A stretch of 64,000 nt of DNA from Austropuccinia psidii (Eukaryota; Basidiomycota; Pucciniomycetes; Pucciniales; Sphaerophragmiaceae), in contig JALGQZ010000017.1 in assembly GCA_023105745.1 (NCBI GenBank), positions 1,584,001 to 1,648,000 on the forward strand. The letters run 5' to 3'. Of this stretch, positions 21,950 to 34,416 are shown piece after piece. A program made the position numbers and the translations under genes. How positions within the stretch are numbered: the stretch's first letter is position 1; every line of letters begins with the position of its first letter. The notes under the pieces are model-generated. The model was not told where the DNA came from and ran no database searches. It saw nothing but the letters and a program-made list of their open reading frames with translations.

Positions 21950-22882
21950 TGTAATTAATTAGAGACAGCTCTTCAGACTCTGAAGCGTCATAGTCTAGTA
22001 TTGAAATTCAGACTAGCCCAGCACCAAGGGGTTTAAAAACCAAAGAACCTTTTAAAGGTCCAGCAGGTGAATTCAATCCATTCTTAGTCTATTTTTTCTT
22101 AAAATTGACGTGCAATGACCCCTACTAGAAGTGGAATTAATTACTCCATCCAATGAAATGGATCTGGACCAGGACATTCCAGTCACAAATCAAAAATACA
22201 AGAATGTCAGCCCTGAGGAGAGGGACAAATGGAGGATGCCAGGGCTTCACCCACTTCCCAAAGGTTAGCCAGCACCTTTGAACCTCTTATTGAGAGTCCA
22301 GAAGCTGACATAACTGCTATTGCTGTTAGACCTGAACCATTTCCAACAGGCAGCAGTGGAGATTTACCAGTATCAGCACAAGGACTGGTTTATGGCCGCC
22401 ATACAGCAAGAGTGGGAACTTCTCCCAAATCTTTGGATAGGCACCATGAACTCTTATCTTCAAGTGAAGAAGTTCATGGGTCCAGAAAAGACAGAAGAAC
22501 TTCTGAAGGGTTGGACACCAATGTCTTGCAAAGGACAAGTCCAACAGATAAAAGCTTGATTGAAAAACCAGAGCATGTTTACAGAGGATCAGAAGAAGAA
22601 TTTGGCCCAAGGCAAGGAAAACAGCCAAGTGGAAGCTCCCAAGCATCCACCAGCAAAAATTCGCCTCAACAAGTGCCAAGCAAGCCCAAGCAAGCGCCAA
22701 AGACCAATCAGAAGGGCAAGCAAAAGGCAAAGCCCAAGTGGAAAAAGCCTTACCCACAGAATTACAGAATCCCAAAGAAAGAAAAGACAGCCATGGACAA
22801 TGTGTTCAACATGGCAAGAACTATGATGGAATTCAAAAACAAGGAGGAGGAAAGATTGATACAATATTTCCCAAAGAAATAG
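21950..22882 (+). pseudogene. Element A ORF1, spliced, overlapping gag
   Basis: Upstream exon 21950-22066 (acceptor TTTTTCGCTAG, donor CAGCAG/GTGAAT, 117 bases) joins in phase to an acceptor at 22127-22128 (CCCCTACTAG), which lies just after the gag ATG at 22115. The joined frame contains DKWRMPGL and LNHFQQAAVEIYQYQHKDW, then KGWTPMSCK. After an indel near 22640 it continues as YRIPKK, VFNMARTMMEFKNKEEE and ends FPKK at 22882. The same architecture and end are seen in elements C, D and G. In-frame stops (for example in the upstream exon and at 22557-22559) make this copy a pseudogene. Function unknown; the protein is basic and helical. Confidence 0.65.
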
Positions 22883-24321
22883 ATCTTTTTAAGCTTTTAA
22901 ATCAAATTGAATCTTGTAATAAAGAAATTATAACAAAGCTTGAAATATTTGAGTATATCCAACAAAAGTTGGGTAATGAGATATTACAAGTGAAAGACCA
23001 ACAAAAGACCATTATTGGCCTTGAAAATGTTAATAAAGACAATATTGTGTCTTTGATGCAAATTTGTGCAAGAATTGAGTCTAAAGTTACTTTGCTCAAT
23101 CAACCAGATGACAATTCAATTTCTTCTATAACTGGACAGTTAAGAGAATTGAAATTACAAGTTCAAAGCTTGGAAAATTCAACTGGTCACAATGCAGCTC
23201 TTTTCCAAGAACAATTGGAAAAAAGTGATAAAGCAAGACTTGAATTGAAAGAGGAAATTCAATCAAGTATTAATAATATATCACTGAAAAATGAATTGCC
23301 AAGGCAATCCATACCAATTCTTGACAAAAATGTGCTTAATGATTTACATCATACCATTTCAAGTAATCAGGTGGAAACTGCTTGCAATCTCAAAGACATT
23401 CCAAAATTAGAGGAATGGCAAACATTCAATGGTGAAGGAGAATATAATCATATGGAATTTATGAAAAAAATTGATATGTTTAAAGAAGACTTTAACATAC
23501 CAGATGAATACATAAGTTCCAGATTACACTCATTATTTACCAGATCAGCAAAGAAATGGTATTAAAAAATGAGACAAGACCATGGTAAACATTCTTGGCC
23601 TTGGTGGAAAGAACAAATTATTTCCAAATGGGCAAATGATTCTTGGAGATTTAGAATGAAAAGTTATTTTGAAGAAGCCATTTTTGATATTGAGAGGGAC
23701 AGGCCCATGTCTTGGGTTCTTAAACAGAAGGACAGATTAACTGCCCTTCATCCTGATATTTCTGAAACAATGGTACATAAAAGGATATTAAGAAAATGTG
23801 GTGGTGACCTTGAGCATGCTATAAGAAGCAGATGTATTGAGCCTTGCTCTACAGAAGATTATATCAATGCTATGGAGGACATCACAACTAGAACAAAAAT
23901 CGGAAGAAATTGGTCCAAATCCACAATAGACAGCAAGACTAATGGGAAACCAATTTCAAATCCAAAAAAGCCACAAGACAGACTTCCTTGGAAATGTCAC
24001 ATATGTTGAAGTACATCTCATTTAGCTAACACTTTTCCAAAAAAGACAAGAATCAATGAGATAAATGTTGACAAAGTGGAAGACACAAAAATACCAACAG
24101 ATGTATCTTTACATGAAAGTGATTCTGAACCTTCAGAAGAGTAAGAAGTACCAGAGGAGCTTAGTATAGAAAACGTTAATGTTTCTTTTGAAGTCACTGA
24201 AGTACAAACTCATTTACCACACTATAGTGATGGATGTATGGATCTCATACATGTGCAAGATGCTAAAATTCAAAAACCCAAACCTGCCAGAGGTAAAGGT
24301 TATACAGCTGCTTCATCTTGA
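22115..24321 (+). pseudogene. Element A gag
   Basis: Structural polyprotein that would form the virus-like particle. Starts MTPTRSGINYS, equivalent to MVHTRNGSNYS in C. A long coiled-coil stretch (22890-23330) precedes the capsid-like region with LEEWQTFNGEGEYNHMEF, then KQKDRLTALHPD. The nucleocapsid zinc knuckle is broken: CHIC, a TGA at 24007-24009, then TSHLANTF in which the last Cys is Phe. Further stops occur after codon 13, at 23563-23565, near 24142 and at 24319, plus an indel near 22640. Inactive. Confidence 0.8.
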
Positions 24322-24333
24322 ATCACTAATATT

Positions 24334-27300
24334 GTGATAAACAACACAGAAGCCAAGATACACCTTGACTCAGGTGCTTTTTGCACCTGTGTTGGAACGA
24401 ATTATCTTGAAAAAGTTTATACCAATTGGCAAGACAAATTAATTCCAATTGAAGGTATAACATACAGCAGTGCTAGCCAAAATATGCACCCCTTGGGTAT
24501 ATTTGAGGCAGCAATCATATTTCCTCATCCTGCAGGAAGTTTAAGATTGAAAGTTGAAATTGTTGTCATGAATAATTGCACTTCACAACACTTTATACTT
24601 GGGAATGATTTTCTCAATATTTATGGTATTTATATTAATAATCATAAAGACAGGTATTTCACTATAGGGGAAAATAAAAGACAAAAATTTGCTTTTCCTC
24701 TAGAAAAAAGGGAAATTACTGTCATTAAGCAACCAAAAATGTAAATAAGGACAAATTTATGTCAAGTCAATTGATTGAAGCACAAATTAGTCATGAATTA
24801 ATTCTAGAAATGAAGGAAAAACTGATTGAAATTTTGTTTCAATACAGGGAAGCCTTTGCTTCAGATAATGAACCACTTGGGGCTATAAAAGGCCATGAAG
24901 TGGACATTATACTCAATGTGAAAAGGCCCTATTTGCCACTATTACGAAGACCAGCTTACCCAGCTAGCCCTAGGGCTAGAGAAGCATTAGAAAGTCATAT
25001 TAATGAGCTAATGAAACTGGGAGTTCTTAGAAAGTTTGGACACAATGAGGAGGTAGAAGTCACAACTCCAGTAATTTTTACTTGGCATATTGATAAGTCA
25101 AGGATGGTTGGAGATTTTAGAGGACTGAATACCTATACTATTCCAGACAGGTATCCAATACCTAGAATTCATGAGACTTTGACTCAATTATCCAAAGCAA
25201 GATTAATTACTTATATGGATTCTCTGAAAAGCTTCCATCAGAATGTTTTGACACCTCATGCTAGGAAATTATTGAGAATAATTGCTCATTGTGGGATTTA
25301 TGAGTATTTGAGAATGCCTTTTGGTATTAAAAATGCACCCTCTCATTATCAGAGAATGATGAACACCATCTTCCCACATGTATTGTCAGAAGGATGGTTA
25401 ATCATTTATATTGATGACATTATCATTTGTTCAGAAACCTGGCAATTACATTTAGAGAGACTTTCATTAGTACTTAAGAAAATTCTTCAAGTGAACATGA
25501 AAATATCTCTGAAAAAAGGAAATTTTGGGTTTCATGAGTTAAAAGCTCTAGGAAATGTAGTCTCAGGACTGAGCCTTGGTGTTGACAACAACAAAGTGGC
25601 TGCAGTTTTACTGAAGCAAATGCCCCGAAACAAAAAGAAATGATGTCTTTTTTGGGGTTTGCCAGGTATTACAGGAAACACCTTAAATATTTTGCAATCC
25701 ATGCCAGATCATTATACAGAATTTGTGATCAGCAAACTGTTTTTGAAATGACACAGGAGAGGATTCAAGCATATGATAAAATCAAGTATGCCTTGACCAA
25801 TGCACCATTATGATTGATGCCAGACTGGAAACTTCCTTTCAAGCTGTATATTGATGCATCTGGTGAAGGTTTAGGAGCTGCTCTTCATCAGGTTCAAATT
25901 GTCAATGACAAACCTTATGAAGGTCCAATTTCTTTTATTTCAAGACAAATTTAAACCTACTGAGGCAAGATATGGAGCTAGCCAAATGGACTGCCTTGGC
26001 CTCGTTTGGACTTTGGAAAAACTTCATTACTATCTTGATGGTAGTGTGTTTGAAGTAATTACTGATTGTAATGCAGTAAAATCCCTTCTTAACATGAAAA
26101 CTCGAAACAGACACATGTTAAGATGGCAGATTGCTATACAGGAGTATAGAGGCTATATGACCATAGTAAATAAAGCTGGAAATATTCATAAGAATGCTGA
26201 TGGCTTAAGTAGATGGGAATTACCAAATACACCTGATAACCCTGCCTATGTTCCTACAAGTGCAGAGCCTCAAATTCCAATTGAAGGAATTAATATCCCA
26301 GATGTTGGAACAGAATTCTTTGAAGAAGTTAGAGAAAGCTATAAGCAAGATAATAATTGTCATATTATTACTGCTCTACTTGACAAATATTGCAAGGATG
26401 TAGCTTTGGCTAATTCTCTGCATGATATTTGGAAAACATCTTATGATAATGGGAGATTCCATTTTTTGATGGTATACTATATCATAGATCTAAACACACA
26501 TGTGTCATGGTCCTATGTAGTAGAATGTTAATTAACACCATATTACTAGAATGCCATGATAACATATATTCTGGACATCTGTTTGAAGTCAGAAACATGG
26601 AAATAATTAAGACATGTGCCTGGTGTCCATCTTTGAGAAAAGATGTCATTGAGTACTGTCACAGTTGTAATAGATTCCAGAAAGCCAATAAAGCTACTGG
26701 TAAAATATTTGGTTTAATGATGCATATTCAAGAACCAGGTACCCCATGGGAAGTGGTTCACATGGATTGGGTAACTGCCTTACCACCTGGAGGTGATAAA
26801 AGTTACAATGCATGTCTTGTTATTGTAGACAGATATAGCAAAACACCAATTTTCTTACCATGTGACAAATATTACAAAGCTATGGATACAGCTCTTTTGA
26901 TTTGGAATAGAGTCATATCCCATACTGGTCTTGTTAAACATATTATCAGTGATAGAGACCCAAAATTCACATCAGCCTTATGGACTAATTTACATAAGCT
27001 TTTGGGTACAAAACTATCATTCTCAACAGCCTACCATCCGCAAACAGATGGGCTGGCAGAAAGAATGATTCAAACCCTTGAGGACATGATCAGAAGATTT
27101 TGTGCTTATGGCCTGGAGTTTAAAGATTCTGATGGCTTTACCCATGATTGGCGTACTCTTATACCAGAATTGGAATTAGCCAACAAGACCTCCATCCATG
27201 CTGCAACAGGCAAATCTCGTGAAATTTTGGAAAAAGGATGGAACCCCAAACTCCCAATTGATACTTTGAAAAGAGATCTGGTTGATATTCATCAAACTGC

Positions 27301-27871
27301 TTCAAGCTTTAAGGTATTGCTTGATAAAGTGAGACATCATGCAAATCAAAGCATGAATGATGCCTTTGAATATGCTAAACATAAATGGGATGAAAGTCAT
27401 AAGACCCCAGAATTCAAAGCAGGGGATTTAATACTAGTTTCAACCTTGAGCTTTAATAATATTAAAGGCCCAATAAAATTGAAAGATTCCTTTTCAGGAC
27501 CATTTATTATTAAACCCCTTCATGGGACAAATGCAGTACAAGTAGAACTGTCAGGAGAATTGGAAAACAAACATCCAGCTTTCCCTGTCAGTCTAGTAAA
27601 GCATTACACTTCAAGTGATAAGGAATTATTTCCTTTGAGAAATGAAACACCCTTAGAAGTACCCCCACTAGATCAAAGTGAGGAGAAAAAGGTACTAAAA
27701 GTCTTGAAAGAAAGAAGACTTAGGGGAAAAAATGAAAGAGAATAATTAGTCAGGTATAAAAATTCACAACATGAAGGTGAATGGATTGAAGAAAGAAAAA
27801 TAACTGATTCCCAAAAGTTTCTCAGAAGATTCAGACATGAGAGAAGACCAATTTCTCAATGGAGAGTTTGA
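24334..27871 (+). pseudogene. Element A pol (protease, RT, RNase H, integrase)
   Basis: Protease with DSG in HLDSGAFCTC (24361-24399). Reverse transcriptase 24759-25643 with [13 protein letters not shown] and the catalytic YIDD (about 25408-25419). RNase H follows a frameshift at about 25640, with [16 protein letters not shown]. Integrase 26507-27745 has the HHCC-like zinc-binding region (CHSCNRFQ), then the catalytic Asp residues in [12 protein letters not shown] and ISDRDPKF and the Glu in [18 protein letters not shown] at 27743-27745 precedes a conserved tail that ends at 27871 ([10 protein letters not shown]). Several frameshifts and stops: inactive. Confidence 0.9.
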
Positions 27872-27988
27872 ATTGTGTGCTTTACATACTTAGAAAAGTA
27901 TAAGTAGAGAGGTTGGATGGTGGATTATACCTCCCCAAATAACTTGGGGGTATACTACAAAAGAAAAATTGTGGTACAATTTTATTTT

Positions 27989-28000
27989 GGTGGTAGGGAA
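27989..28000 (+). other. Polypurine tract of element A
   Basis: GGTGGTAGGGAA, interrupted by two T, directly precedes the LTR start TGTGAGCC. It corresponds to GGTGGGGGGGAA in element C. From 27872 to here the sequence is the noncoding 3' end. Confidence 0.65.
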
Positions 28001-30183
28001 TGTGAGCCTGTGAGGTATGTATAACATACCCATAAGGCCACAAATAATTTCATACACAGTTGAAATTGTCTTCAACAGACTTTTTAAGTGAATTTAAAAT
28101 AAAAAATAACAAAAAATAAGTATAACTTTTTTTTGGATAAACAAAATTATGAATATTATGTCATTTTTGGATTCTCCACCAAAAATAACCTAGGGTACAT
28201 CCATAAGGTGTTATACCCAAAAACACTTATTTCTTATGTTGATAGAAGATTTAAGAATATCACAGTACTAATGTAACTTTTTTAACATTTTTTTTAAAAT
28301 TGTTAAATTTAAGCTTAAATGAGCTTAAATTTAAAGTTGCATAAGGTTTATGCAAACTTACCAAAATTTTAGTTAAAATTCAGGCATGGTGTATATTTAC
28401 TGAATTGGCTAAGGATTTGCCATACAGAATGTAAATCCTGCGTGAGCTCAATTTAAAGGGGTTTAAGGGCATAGTATGGCTTTAGATAAATAAAAGGGCA
28501 AAATCCATGCAAAAAGGTGGGACAAAGGAAAAGGACCAAATAGAGCTGGGTTACCCAGCTTTTTGGATCTGCAAGGATTCAATTAAGGGTGTCTACCTGT
28601 ATTGGAGGATTTTCAACCTTGTTTAAACTTTAAGATTAGACTTTGATCCAACCTTAAGGTTTATACTGGTTTTATGCCAATTTGGACAGGAATCTCAAGC
28701 TGCAAAAGGGTAAATCCCAATATGCAGGCTTGAAATCAAGGTTTTAAGAGCTCTCAAAGCTTAATTAAGCTTGAAAAGCTTAAATAAGCTTATACCTTTA
28801 AGGTTACAAGCGTTAAAACCTTATCAAAACTTAAGGTTTGGTGTATATTACTATTTTATGTGGAAAAATAGCAAAAAGTTCAAAAATTCATTAAAAATCC
28901 AATTCTTAATGGATTTGCTTGAAAATTTCACAAAGCTTACGATTTAATATTACCTACCTATAAATTAAATTTCAAGTATCTTTTATAAATAAATTTCCTG
29001 GATAATTAGCGTGGAAATTTACTCTTTTAATTAAAACTCAAAAAAAATTATAATTTCTTTAAAAATTAATTCAAAATTGAGTTTAAGAGATTTCTGCTTG
29101 AAACTCTATTTTTAAGCTGTTCATGTGATGAGCTTTTATATAAATAAGTTTATTTATATTAAAAACTCAAAATAATTAGTTTAAATGAGGATTAAAATTA
29201 CATGGAGCTAAGAATAACCCTGTTAGCTTTAAATTGGAATTATAATTCAGTTGCCTTAAGTTAAGAACTTTATTTTCAAGCATGGTTTTTCAGTTTTGAC
29301 CTGAGAACCCCCTCTATATCCATTGCGAATCATGAGAGCTGCTCTGAAGACATAAAAAGAGTCTTTTCATCACTGTTTTTTCCCATCATCAATTATAAAT
29401 CCAATCATATTAGAAATTTAAACAGGTAAAGTTTTATCAAATATAAAATCTTATTCTTAAAGTAATTCTTAAGTTATTTTATTCTTTATTAATTAAAATT
29501 AAAGAATTGAAATCATAGAGTTTAGATTATTGTTGTAATCACCAATAATATATTTTATTATATAAAATTAATCATCTTGAATATCTTTTAAAATCCACAA
29601 ATTCCTCTTAAAAACTCTTTAATCATAATTTTTATTATAAAAGTTTCTTTATCCTTAAAAATGTTGATTTTTGGCGTGTTTTTAACTTATAATTATTATT
29701 TAATATAATAACTATTGTTGTTTGACTTGTTGTACTAAATAAATATAATAAGTAAGTTTTCTTTAAAGTTCTATATTTTTTTATCTAGTATTAGTTTTTT
29801 TATACAGAATTTTTATTCTATAAGAATTATTTCTGCAAAGTGTGTGTTTGATTCTTTTTATAAATAATATTTATATTATTTATAAGTGGTTAATATTCAT
29901 ATTTTCCACATGTAATTGTCTCATTAAGAGCTTTACACTTCTTATTGTTATAACTGTCAGTGACTATAACAATAATAGAATAATTATAATTTATTATAAT
30001 TATTTTTTGTTATTATTATATTTTTATAATAATAATTAAATTCTTTTTTTTATATAACTATTTTTAATAATTATATTAAAATTTGTGGTTGTAATGTTTC
30101 ATTATATTATATATTTCTACTGACAACAGTCACAGTACTGTTGATTTTGCTACTATTATCAAGAGTTTCATAGACAAACCTTA
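28001..30183 (+). repeat. 3' LTR of element A
   Basis: Starts TGTGAGCCTGTGAGGTATGT after the polypurine tract and ends CAAACCTTACA, so TG...CA. Length 2,183 bases, strongly AT-rich, no coding content. Its last ~520 bases match 1-475 plus 21351-21404. Confidence 0.85.
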
Positions 30184-31054
30184 CAATTATCAATTAATAC
30201 TTTTGGTTTATTATTTTCAATGATAAATTTTATGTTATCAATTTTCTTTTTATTTTGTACAACCAGTTTTGTTAAAGATGATAAGCTATTATTTTTTTCT
30301 TGGAAAGATAATAAACCATTTTTAAGCTCTGTTGAAGTATTTACAACATCAGGAGACAAGGTTATTTCTTTGGGAAATGGGGTTGTCTCATTTTTTGCTC
30401 CTCTTTGTCTTTGAATTCCGTCAAGGTTCTGGCCATGTTGAATATATTGTCCATGGCATCCTTTTGGATTTTTGGAATCCTGTAGCTTGGGGAATATGGT
30501 TTTCTCCAAATCTTTTTCTTTTTCTTCTTCGCTTCTTGGGGAAGTGAATGGCTTGGGGCTTTCTGGTAAAAGCTACTGGGACTTCTTCCTTGGTTGCCTC
30601 CTTCTTTTTGGCATGGTGCTCCTTGATCTTTTTGATTTGAGGTTTGGATGATACTGGATTCCATCCATTGGAGTATCTCACTATTTCCTCCTCTTTGAGG
30701 AACTTTTTCAGGATGTGCCAGCAGTTCATCACTCCTTGGTGTATTTGGGGCAACATTTCCCAATCCTTGTCTTTGTACACTGTGTAGTACTGTTTGTACT
30801 GGCTCATGTAAATGTCTATTTGAGCCCTCTGAATGTGATTTGTACCTGTTTGAGTCACTCTTACTTAGTTTCAATTCTGGCTCAGATATCATGTGCATTT
30901 CTGGGACTTGCCTTTGGGATAAGGCACTTCCTTGTGTGGATTCTGTTACACTGAGGATATTGCCCTTCCTTTTCCCTTTTGAGGAATCAATTCTACCTCT
31001 CAGTCTAGCTCCATCTGATTGGATGGAGTCTTGGGATCCTCTTCTGGTAGTCAT
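30184..31054 (-). pseudogene. Element G gag, 5' fragment
   Basis: Starts MTTRRGSQDS at 31054, equivalent to the gag start of A and C. The N-terminal part is Ser/Arg/Gln-rich and low complexity. A one-base indel in the A run near 30530 switches the frame. The second part resumes as LQDSKNPKGCHGQYIQHG and runs into the coiled-coil region, ending where element A is inserted. Confidence 0.75.
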
Positions 31055-31267
31055 GATTTAAGAAAAATAAGAAAATAAGAGGATTTCAGAACAGGAATTC
31101 TTCTTATGGCAATTTATAAATGAGGTACTCACCTTTGGAGTCCTGAATGGTGGGTCCTTGAAAGTCTAATTTCTTAGCAACAATTGGTGTTGGTGAGCTT
31201 GGGCAAGTTTTTTCTACCAATCTTTCAACAGTGGCTTGGTTGTCCTCTGTTGGATTGTCTTCAAACA
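30362..31267 (-). pseudogene. Element G ORF1, spliced, overlapping gag
   Basis: Upstream exon 31267-31133 (acceptor CTTTTTTTAG, donor CCAAAG/GTGAGT; 135 bases, open in one frame: FEDNPTEDNQATVERL). The second exon begins at 31043, just after the acceptor ACTACCAG, which sits 8 bases into gag. The joined frame reads PSNQMELD, then IDIYMSQYKQYY and NGWNPVSS, then (after the shared indel) YRIPKIQKDAMDNIFNMART, and ends FPKK at 30362. A few in-frame stops are present. The exon phases agree with elements A, C and D. Confidence 0.65.
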
Positions 31268-31772
31268 CTAAAAAAAGGCAAAGAAGTATAAGTCTTTTAT
31301 ATAAGAAGTGTTATTTTTGGTAAGATATAGCAATTTTCCACGTAAAAATTGCTTTTATATCTTTTGGAAAAGTGAAAATAATTAAACAAGTGAAATTAAA
31401 ATGAATAAAATAACTTTTTTATTGGTTTTTAATATTTTTTAATATTTTTTATGTTTTTATTTTTAAAGAATAAAAAAAATGAATATGATTTTTGTTAAGC
31501 TTATCTTATAATATAAAATTATTTTTAATTTATAAAACTTCTTTTTTAATCACTAGAGTCACTCAAAGAAAGTTTTTTCAACTCTAAGGATGTGAAAAAC
31601 CATGTGTAAGACCCTACAATTTCTTTCCAAATGCCTCAATATCCTTTAAAATTAATGAAATATAAAATTATCATATAATGTTATGATTATAATTCTAATT
31701 TATTATTTGATAAACCCAATTAGAATCTTTTCAAAGGGCTTTTAGAGTAAATTTCACGGCCAGGCCCCCAAA

Positions 31773-33750
31773 TATAAGGTTTGACTATGAAACAATAAGT
31801 AAAAATTACTAATATTTTAGTTCTTGTACTATGAATGTCCTTATAACTGGAATAAATAAGATAAAAATAATTATAATAATAAAGAATTATTATAATTTAA
31901 GCGTAAGATAATTACATTATTAAATAAATATAATAATATAGTTTATATTATAAAAAATAATATAAATAAGATAAATATATTAATATAAGATAATTAATAT
32001 ATGTGAAAGCACTTTATTATTGTTACCAACAGATAATAAAGGGTTAAAAAAAAATTTTATTAATGAAAACCAATTAATAACAGTAATATAACCAATATTA
32101 AAGCTATAAATTAATATATATACTATTTATATCAATTATAGAATTATTAAAAGTAATAATACAGAAAAATTATTATAATAAGAGAAATAACCTACTTTTA
32201 ATGCTTAATATAATTATTTTGAATAGTTTTATGCCTATAGATGTAAATACAACTTATTTAAATTGTAGTTACAATAAAACTTAAGAGAAATTACAAATTT
32301 TCTTGGTTTTACGTGGAATTGAGGTTTTTAAGAGAAATTTAAACAAAACGATTAAATAATTGCAATAATCACGTCAAAGATGAAGATTATTTTAAGATTA
32401 TTTTTGGTCTTGAATAATATACAAGTTCTATATATAAAGAATGAAGAAATTAACTTTCTATTTAATGATTCAATGTTTTGTAAGCGTCTGAGGGGTAAAT
32501 AGAGTAGAAAGAGCTCTATTTATATTAAATTCCTTCCTCCTAGAGTCCAAAAGTCTTCTAGTAGACGTGAACCAATCATATCCACTGGAATTGATCAATA
32601 TTTTAAGGTTTGGTGATGATTACATCATGATCAAACCATATTATCTCATTATTATGCCATTATTTAGAGTTATCATTATAACTCTCAGTTTGGTGACGTC
32701 AAGGCTTGGCAGAACCCCAAAACTCGTGGATTTTATTAGTTTTAATCATAAAATAACAGTATTCACCAATTGTATCACTCATATGACTGTTAAACCTAAT
32801 TTAAGGTTACAGTGAGTGATCATAAATGATCAAATTCAGCTCAAACGTTGATCTCTAATAACTTTTAATTTTTACAAGCTAAAGTGATTCAGAGAGTGAC
32901 TTCTAATAGCTTGGCATAACCCTATTATGCTTCCAAGAGAATTTCATTCAATCATCAAAACTCTATTTTTGATGATTTTCTTGTAACTCATCTTTTCTGT
33001 CAAAATTTAATATTTTAAACTTCAAACCATGATTTCAAGGGGTTATACCTTGAATATGATAACAAAAAATACATCATTATTCACGAATAAACTATAAGAA
33101 TCAAACTGTCTACTTTCTTTTGAGCTTGGACCAGTTTCACAACAAAGTGGTCAACAGCTCTATTGATTTTGATCAATAATGCCTTACAGGTTTTAACCTT
33201 GTTTATAGCTTGTGAAATAAAGTTCATTTCTTTACGCCTTCAATAATTAAGTGATGACTTCATTTTTGCTTCATCACTCTATAATGCATATTTCAAAAGA
33301 TATTAGCCAAAAGCCTTGAATGTATGCGTTGACCAAAAAAGTGCATATATTCAGCTTAACTCCTCAAGTATTGACTTTGGAGATTAGCTTCTCAATTGTT
33401 TTATGTGTGGGCTTTATGGAGAAGCCAACGGTACCATTCATTTAACATTCTCTTTCATTGGTATTTGAAATAATTAAGGATTTATGTTTTTTATAAGGTA
33501 TTATTACTTATAACTCATTCAATATTGACTTTACAGATATGCCATAAAAATGGTATATGTGTATTTTACCATGGGCAATCCAATGGTATAATTTATTTCA
33601 TATGCTTATACATTGGATGTTAATTTAAACCAAGTTTTATGCCAATTTATGGCATTTTTGTAGTTTGAAGGTAATTATTTTTAATGTATAATTATTTTGA
33701 ATATTTCTTGTGACCTTTTTGGGTATGTGGTCCTATCTCAAAGGTTCACA
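31773..33750 (-). repeat. 5' LTR of element G
   Basis: In minus orientation it starts TGTGAACCTTTGAGATAGGA then CCACATACCC, homologous to TGTGAGCC...ACATACCC in C. It ends CATAGTCAAACCTTATA, followed by TTTGGGGGCCTGGCCGTG (31772-31755). Length 1,978 bases. The last base pair of the end has decayed (TATA instead of TACA). Between 31274 and 31755 is the noncoding leader. Confidence 0.75.
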
Positions 33751-33896
33751 AGAATCAATGAGAATACTATAAAAAATATCAGAGAGAGAAGAGAAAATAA
33801 GAAATTTTAAATATTTCTTGACACTAGTATTCAGAGTGCACAATTGTGCTATTGGAGGAAATAAGTGAGAACCATTGAACACATCATGATTCACAC

Positions 33897-34416
33897 TCAG
33901 CCTTTTACCTGCTTGCTCTGGAAGCCTTTTGATGACCCTTGTCTATTCTCAGGCGTCTTGAAGAATTTTCCAAATGGTTGTTTTCCACCACAATAATTGC
34001 AGAAGCCTTCTTTAATCCTCCTCTCCTTTTCAGAACCAATTAATTTGTTGTCCTTATTGAGGAGAGCAGAATGAGGCTTGTCTTTGGACACTTGAAAATT
34101 TTTCCCCTGCTTATTCTTCCTGTGATAAGGCTTCTTTGATGATGAACTTTGAGGGGGCTTGGAGGAGTTGGATCCACTGATTGGAGGCTTCCTCTCTTGA
34201 TTAGTACCCTTTTTCTTCTGCCTCTCATGGTATCTGGTATCTAATTCCAAAGTGATGTCCATGAGCTCTTGAAGGCTATCAAAGTTTCCAGGGTGAGAAG
34301 CCAATTGGTCCAACAATCTTAATGCCAAGCCTCTCCTATACACATTAATATAGGCCCTTTCCCCCAAGTCTCCAATTATTGACATTAAACTTCTGAAATC
34401 TGCTATATGTTCAGCC
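33897..34416 (-). pseudogene. gag fragment of an unrelated gypsy element F
   Basis: Encodes IADFRSLMSIIGDLGERAYI, then LLDQLASHPGNFDSLQELMD, and a degenerate zinc knuckle (CNYC, His to Gln and last Cys to Phe). This gag belongs to a different lineage from A-E and G and resembles A. psidii gypsy gag proteins from memory. It appears truncated at 34416 by the LTR of element B. The left flank 33751-33896 is noncoding. This is the oldest recognisable layer in the right half. Confidence 0.7.

Larger units (their letters stand above)
21351..30183 (+). mobile_element. Ty3/gypsy element A (body and 3' LTR)
   Basis: Contains a primer-binding region, a split-exon leader, gag, protease, reverse transcriptase, RNase H, integrase, polypurine tract and 3' LTR in the Ty3/gypsy order. 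Its 5' LTR is split by the CACTA-type element (1-475 and 21351-21404). It is inserted in gag of element G. Coding regions are heavily decayed. The LTR, about 2.18 kb, is longer than that of C (1.92 kb). Confidence 0.9.
30184..33750 (-). mobile_element. 5' part of Ty3/gypsy element G (cut by element A)
   Basis: In minus orientation: LTR 33750-31773, primer-binding region, upstream exon and the start of gag, which is broken at 30184 where element A inserted. The remainder of G should lie left of the window. Confidence 0.8.

Noticed and set aside
29842..30039. Open frame in the element A LTR
   Set aside because: Chance translation of AT-rich LTR sequence (runs of Ile/Asn/Tyr).
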